Shown in pieces: positions 6,175 to 8,562 of a DNA stretch of 8,562 nt (positions within the stretch are counted from its first letter, which is position 1; each line of letters starts with the position of its first letter). The DNA lies in NCBI GenBank assembly GCA_031285605.1, contig JAITVW010000264.1, positions 1 to 8,562 of the forward strand. The letters are read 5' to 3'. A program made the translations under genes and the position numbers. Under the pieces are notes generated by a model. That model did not search any database, was not told the origin of the DNA, and saw only the letters and a list, made by a program, of their open reading frames with translations. This stretch comes from Fusobacteriales bacterium (lineage in GTDB: Bacteria > Fusobacteriota > Fusobacteriia > Fusobacteriales > Leptotrichiaceae).

Positions 6175-7107
6175 TTACTTTTTGAATACAGAATCCAAAA
6201 ATGCTTTGCCTTTTATCAGTCCTAATTTTATTGCCTCATCATTTTCAGAATAATTCAGATCTTCATGTTCTATACTTACATAACCGTCATACCCTATTTC
6301 TCTCAGTGTCTGGTATATTTTCTGCCAGTCCACGCTTCCTTTTCCGGGTATTTTATGCTGCCACCAGCCGTAATCCCATTCGTTCTCCCTGCCCAGCTGC
6401 TTGCCGAATATGCTGTAGCAGCTTCTTTTTTCTTCAAATATCTTTGTATCCTTTGCATGGAAATAAAGTACCCTTTCCTTGTAATCAATTAATGCCTTAA
6501 TGTAATCCACTCCAAGCCATATCAGATGTGAAGGATCAAAATTCAGCCCGAAATTTTCATCAGGAATTATTTCAAACATTCTGTCCCATAATTCCGGCGA
6601 GTATGATATAGTAGCTCCCCAGCCTTCTCTGTGCCAACCCGGCATAGAACAGTTCTCTATCAGAAGATTTACGTTTCTGTCAGCTGCATATTTTACTATA
6701 CTGGGAAATATCTTTTCAAATTCCGTAAAATTTTCTTCAAAGCTGATATCCAGATTTCTCCCTGCAAAAGCTCCCACAAATTTTACTCCTAATTTTCCTG
6801 CAGTTTTAATTACATTATAGAGATGCTTTACGTTATTTTCCCTTATTGATGTATCGGGATGAAGACAATTATCATAATAAGCAAGAGAAGCTATTTCTAT
6901 ATTATTTTCCCCCGTTAATTTTAATATATCTTCTTTAGTCTTATTGTCAAATTTTGCAACATCAATATCTGTACTTGAATAATCTCTGTCATTTGCCGCA
7001 GGCCAGCATGAAAGCTCTATAGCATCAAATTTTTGTTCCACTGCAAACTTTATCTTTTCTTCCAAAGATAAATGATTAAAGCAGGCTGTTAAATACGATA
7101 ATTTCAT
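6175..7107 (-). CDS. TIM-barrel sugar isomerase/epimerase (AP endonuclease 2-like fold)
   Basis: A 310-residue metal-dependent enzyme of the xylose-isomerase-like TIM-barrel family. The expected metal ligands fall at the ends of successive strands: E151 (LLIENC), D191 and H194 (NFDPSH), H217 (FHAKD) and E280 (SIEHED). The N-terminal strand MKLSYLTACF and the late PGKGSVDW segment (254-261), common in sugar-phosphate isomerase/IolE/YcjR-type members, support this. AAGGAG 7 nt before the ATG (7115-7120) fixes the start. It is the first gene of the operon, right behind the operator and promoters. With the oxidoreductase at the far end of the operon it probably handles a keto-sugar made by that enzyme (epimerisation, isomerisation or a related enediol step), as YcjR does with YcjS. 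DNA repair (endonuclease IV) is unlikely given length and context. Exact reaction unknown. Confidence 0.88.
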   Translation of the reverse strand: MKLSYLTACFNHLSLEEKIKFAVEQKFDAIELSCWPAANDRDYSSTDIDVAKFDNKTKEDILKLTGENNIEIASLAYYDNCLHPDTSIRENNVKHLYNVIKTAGKLGVKFVGAFAGRNLDISFEENFTEFEKIFPSIVKYAADRNVNLLIENCSMPGWHREGWGATISYSPELWDRMFEIIPDENFGLNFDPSHLIWLGVDYIKALIDYKERVLYFHAKDTKIFEEKRSCYSIFGKQLGRENEWDYGWWQHKIPGKGSVDWQKIYQTLREIGYDGYVSIEHEDLNYSENDEAIKLGLIKGKAFLDSVFKK

Positions 7108-7141
7108 ATTGATTCTCCTTAATTTTATTCTATTTTTTCAG

Positions 7142-7176
7142 TTTTCAATTTTTGTAAAGCTTTACAAAATTGAAAA
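7142..7176. promoter_or_regulatory. Operator palindrome of the sugar operon
   Basis: The core TTTTGTAAAGCTTTACAAAA (7150-7169) is a perfect 20-bp palindrome. It extends outward as TTTTCAA / TTGAAAA to 35 bp with one extra T in the left arm. The core with AAGCTT at its centre is the even-spaced symmetry expected for a LacI-family dimer, and it matches the site in front of the repressor gene (8354-8373) at 18 of 20 bases. It lies 35-65 bp before the isomerase start codon and just after a candidate -10 element, so a bound repressor would block transcription start. Transcribed into RNA it would also form a long hairpin in the leader. Confidence 0.85.
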
Positions 7177-7178
7177 TA

Positions 7179-7206
7179 AAATTATCACTCCTCCTCTTGC
7201 TGTTAA
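7179..7206 (-). promoter_or_regulatory. Candidate proximal promoter of the sugar operon
   Basis: On the minus strand TTAACA (7201-7206) is followed after 16 nt by TAATTT (7179-7184) carrying the TGN extension (TG at 7186-7187). An overlapping alternative -10 is GATAAT (7181-7186) with poorer -35 spacing. Hexamer agreement is modest. The geometry is persuasive, however: the operator core begins about 10 bp downstream, as at the repressor-gene promoter. The start would be near 7172. Confidence 0.45.
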
Positions 7207-7242
7207 TTTTTTTCCCAAAATTATGAATATTTTTCACTGTGT

Positions 7243-7271
7243 ATTCTCATAATGTTATATATTAATGTAAA
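7243..7271 (-). promoter_or_regulatory. Candidate distal promoter of the sugar operon
   Basis: TTTACA (7266-7271) and GAGAAT (7243-7248) are separated by 17 nt on the minus strand. Transcription would start near 7236, so the operator would lie about 67 bp downstream and act as a roadblock at most. It is an alternative or addition to the promoter at 7179-7206. Confidence 0.3.
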
Positions 7272-7342
7272 ATAAAGAGCTGTTTTTCCTCTGTTTTACA
7301 TTTAGTAACAAAGCAGAATGTTTATTTGTATTTTTTTTGTAA

Positions 7343-8338
7343 TTAGAAAGTTGTTCCTCTTTTAATAAGCTTATGCGGTAAAAATTTATTTTGAATTGTG
7401 TTAGAAGTATTTAATTTGAGTATTCTGTTAATTAATAATTTACAGGCCTCTTTTCCTATTTTCATTCTCGGCTGATGAATTGTCGTAATTCCCGGATAAG
7501 TGGCATTGCATAATTCTATATCATCGAACCCTATTACTGAATAGTCCTCGGGTATTTTGACATTTTTATAATTCAGATAATTTACCATACTTATGGCAAT
7601 CATATCTGATACTGTAAAAATCCCTGCTTTTTTTATTTTGCTTTTTAATATCTGTTTAGCAGCATTGATTCCGCCGTTATAATTAAAGTCTGTTTTTATG
7701 ATAAGCCTTTCGTCAAACGGTCTGCCAAACTTCGCAAGAGCTCTTTTATATCCCGCCAGTCTCAATTTATCAAAAATAAAATCCTCATATGTCTGTACAT
7801 AAAAGATTTTCTCAAAACCGGTTTCAAGCAGATAAATTGCAGCTTCAAAAGCCGCTTTTTCATGATCTATCGAAACAAACGGAACCCCTATGTCATCATA
7901 AAATTCACTGCATTGAATAATAGGATACTTTACTGAAAAGTCTTTTAAAAAATCCTTTTCAATAGCAAGATCCATTATAAAAGCACCGTCAACTAATTTA
8001 TTTTCTATAAATTTGAAATATTTTCTCTCTATATCCCTGTCAAAATATCCATTACAAACCAAAACATTATAATTTCTGGTTTTGGCATATTCCTCCGCTC
8101 CCTTTACTATCTCTGCATAAAACGGGTTCGAGATATTAGTTACGATAAAAAGAAGCATTCCAGTTCTCATTTCACGAAGAGACTTTGCATGATAATTTAC
8201 TTCATAGTTAAGCTCATTCAGTACTTTTTGAACTCTCAGTCTTTTTTCCTCGGAAACATTTTGATTTTTATTAATGACCCTTGATACAGTGGCTGTCGAT
8301 ACACCAGCTAAGCTGGCAACTTTCTTTATTCCTGTCAT
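7343..8338 (-). CDS. LacI-family transcriptional repressor of the sugar operon
   Basis: A 331-residue repressor, typical family length. Residues 4-23 (IKKVASLAGVSTATVSRVIN) are the canonical helix-turn-helix, with the recognition segment VSTATVS shared with RbsR/PurR/CcpA-type proteins. The hinge helix ends with AKSL (51-54). The rest is a periplasmic-binding-protein-like effector domain, with NPFYAEI (71-77), D158, R193, SD (244-245), GFDD (270-273) and TTIHQP (285-290) at conserved positions. It probably binds the imported sugar or a metabolite of it and leaves DNA when bound; this is inferred from family and location. The start at 8338 is preceded by a weak GGTGA 7 nt upstream. No strong terminator follows, so some read-through into the operon is possible. 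Matching palindromes in its own promoter and the operon promoter point to self-control. Confidence 0.93.
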   Translation of the reverse strand: MTGIKKVASLAGVSTATVSRVINKNQNVSEEKRLRVQKVLNELNYEVNYHAKSLREMRTGMLLFIVTNISNPFYAEIVKGAEEYAKTRNYNVLVCNGYFDRDIERKYFKFIENKLVDGAFIMDLAIEKDFLKDFSVKYPIIQCSEFYDDIGVPFVSIDHEKAAFEAAIYLLETGFEKIFYVQTYEDFIFDKLRLAGYKRALAKFGRPFDERLIIKTDFNYNGGINAAKQILKSKIKKAGIFTVSDMIAISMVNYLNYKNVKIPEDYSVIGFDDIELCNATYPGITTIHQPRMKIGKEACKLLINRILKLNTSNTIQNKFLPHKLIKRGTTF

Positions 8339-8353
8339 AAATCAATCACCATT

Positions 8354-8373
8354 TTTTGTAAACCTTTTCAAAA
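8354..8373. promoter_or_regulatory. Operator-like site in front of the repressor gene
   Basis: TTTTGTAAACCTTTTCAAAA is an imperfect palindrome, identical to the operon operator core (7150-7169) at 18 of 20 positions. It lies between the predicted transcription start (about 8377) and the start codon at 8338. Binding here would let the repressor limit its own synthesis. The asymmetric right half suggests weaker binding than at the operon site. Confidence 0.75.
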
Positions 8374-8383
8374 ACTCTAATAT

Positions 8384-8411
8384 ATTTTAGCTTGATTTTT
8401 CAAATTGTCAA
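8384..8411 (-). promoter_or_regulatory. Promoter of the repressor gene
   Basis: On the minus strand a perfect TTGACA (8406-8411) is followed after 16 nt by TAAAAT (8384-8389). The start would be near 8377, leaving a leader of about 39 nt that contains the operator. This is the best promoter on the minus strand of the window. Confidence 0.75.
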
Positions 8412-8562
8412 GTCATAATTTACGTTTTTTTCTTTTTCAAAAAACACCTTATTTTTCTATGTATTTTTACAAAGCTTATAAAATCTCCGTCATACTGTAA
8501 AACTGAATTTTTCTTCTTTTTCCCGGATTTCCATACATTTAAAATAGTTTTTTCTTTAAAAA
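8412..8562. other. Non-coding right edge with a weak third operator-like site
   Basis: No ORF is supported. TTTTACAAAGCTTATAAAAT (8465-8484) shares the AAGCTT centre and 14 of 20 positions with the operon operator, but its own two halves agree at only 6 of 10. It lies 111 bp centre-to-centre from the site at 8354-8373. No further promoter or terminator could be supported. Confidence 0.35.

Noticed and set aside
7150..7169. CcpA catabolite-response site
   Set aside because: The shape is similar, but the centre is GC instead of the usual CG, and the site recurs in the promoter of the adjacent LacI-family gene, so the local repressor is the simpler reader.
7259..7310. Terminator between the repressor gene and the operon promoter
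   Set aside because: Only a 4-bp AGAG/CTCT stem and a 5-bp ACATT/AATGT stem are found, too weak to call.
8335..8352. Five-codon ORF (ATG GTG ATT GAT TTA TGA) overlapping the repressor start
   Set aside because: No ribosome binding site at a suitable distance; such short frames are expected by chance, though the TGA overlap with the start codon was noted.
1..8562. CRISPR arrays, insertion sequences, tRNA or rRNA genes
   Set aside because: No regularly spaced repeats, transposase-like frames, tRNA cloverleaf sequences or rRNA-like segments were seen on either strand.

Overview
The window is AT-rich (about two-thirds A+T by eye). The style of its genes (Lys/Ile/Asn-rich proteins, strong AAGGAG/GGAGG ribosome binding sites, a lipoprotein leader ending in SCGG) suggests a low-GC bacterium. 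My best guess is a fusobacterium of the Leptotrichiaceae/Sebaldella type, but this is an impression and not proof. All six recognisable full-length genes lie on the minus strand, so transcription runs from high to low coordinates.

Right part, 8562 to 7343: a LacI-family repressor gene with a good promoter (TTGACA-16-TAAAAT) and an operator-like palindrome directly after the predicted start of transcription. A 235-bp gap follows (7108-7342). It holds a near-perfect palindrome matching the repressor-gene operator at 18 of 20 positions, plus candidate operon promoters.

Middle, 7107 to 1411: a five-gene sugar operon, closely packed apart from a 75-bp gap before the ATPase gene, and closed by a clear terminator at 1339-1365. 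The order is TIM-barrel sugar isomerase/epimerase, lipoprotein sugar-binding protein, double ABC ATPase, RbsC-like permease, Gfo/Idh/MocA NAD(P)-dependent oxidoreductase. The transporter would import a sugar or polyol. The two enzymes would then oxidise and isomerise/epimerise it without phosphorylation, and the repressor would sense a related ligand. No sugar kinase or glycosidase is present, so the exact substrate cannot be read from the window.

Left part, 1218 to 1: a small two-helix membrane protein with a basic, beta-rich C-terminal part (676-1218), then about 675 bp without a conventional gene. This stretch contains the most unusual structure in the window. A consensus plus-strand promoter (196-223) runs into a short terminator-bounded RNA unit (about 230-293), followed by a 42-codon ORF for a very hydrophobic peptide (350-478). 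A 29-30-nt imperfect inverted repeat links the short RNA to the leader just before that ORF. An extended -10 element inside the ORF points back on the minus strand toward the same two-way terminator. Together this resembles a type I toxin-antitoxin or other antisense-controlled small-peptide locus. It is a hypothesis from layout alone.
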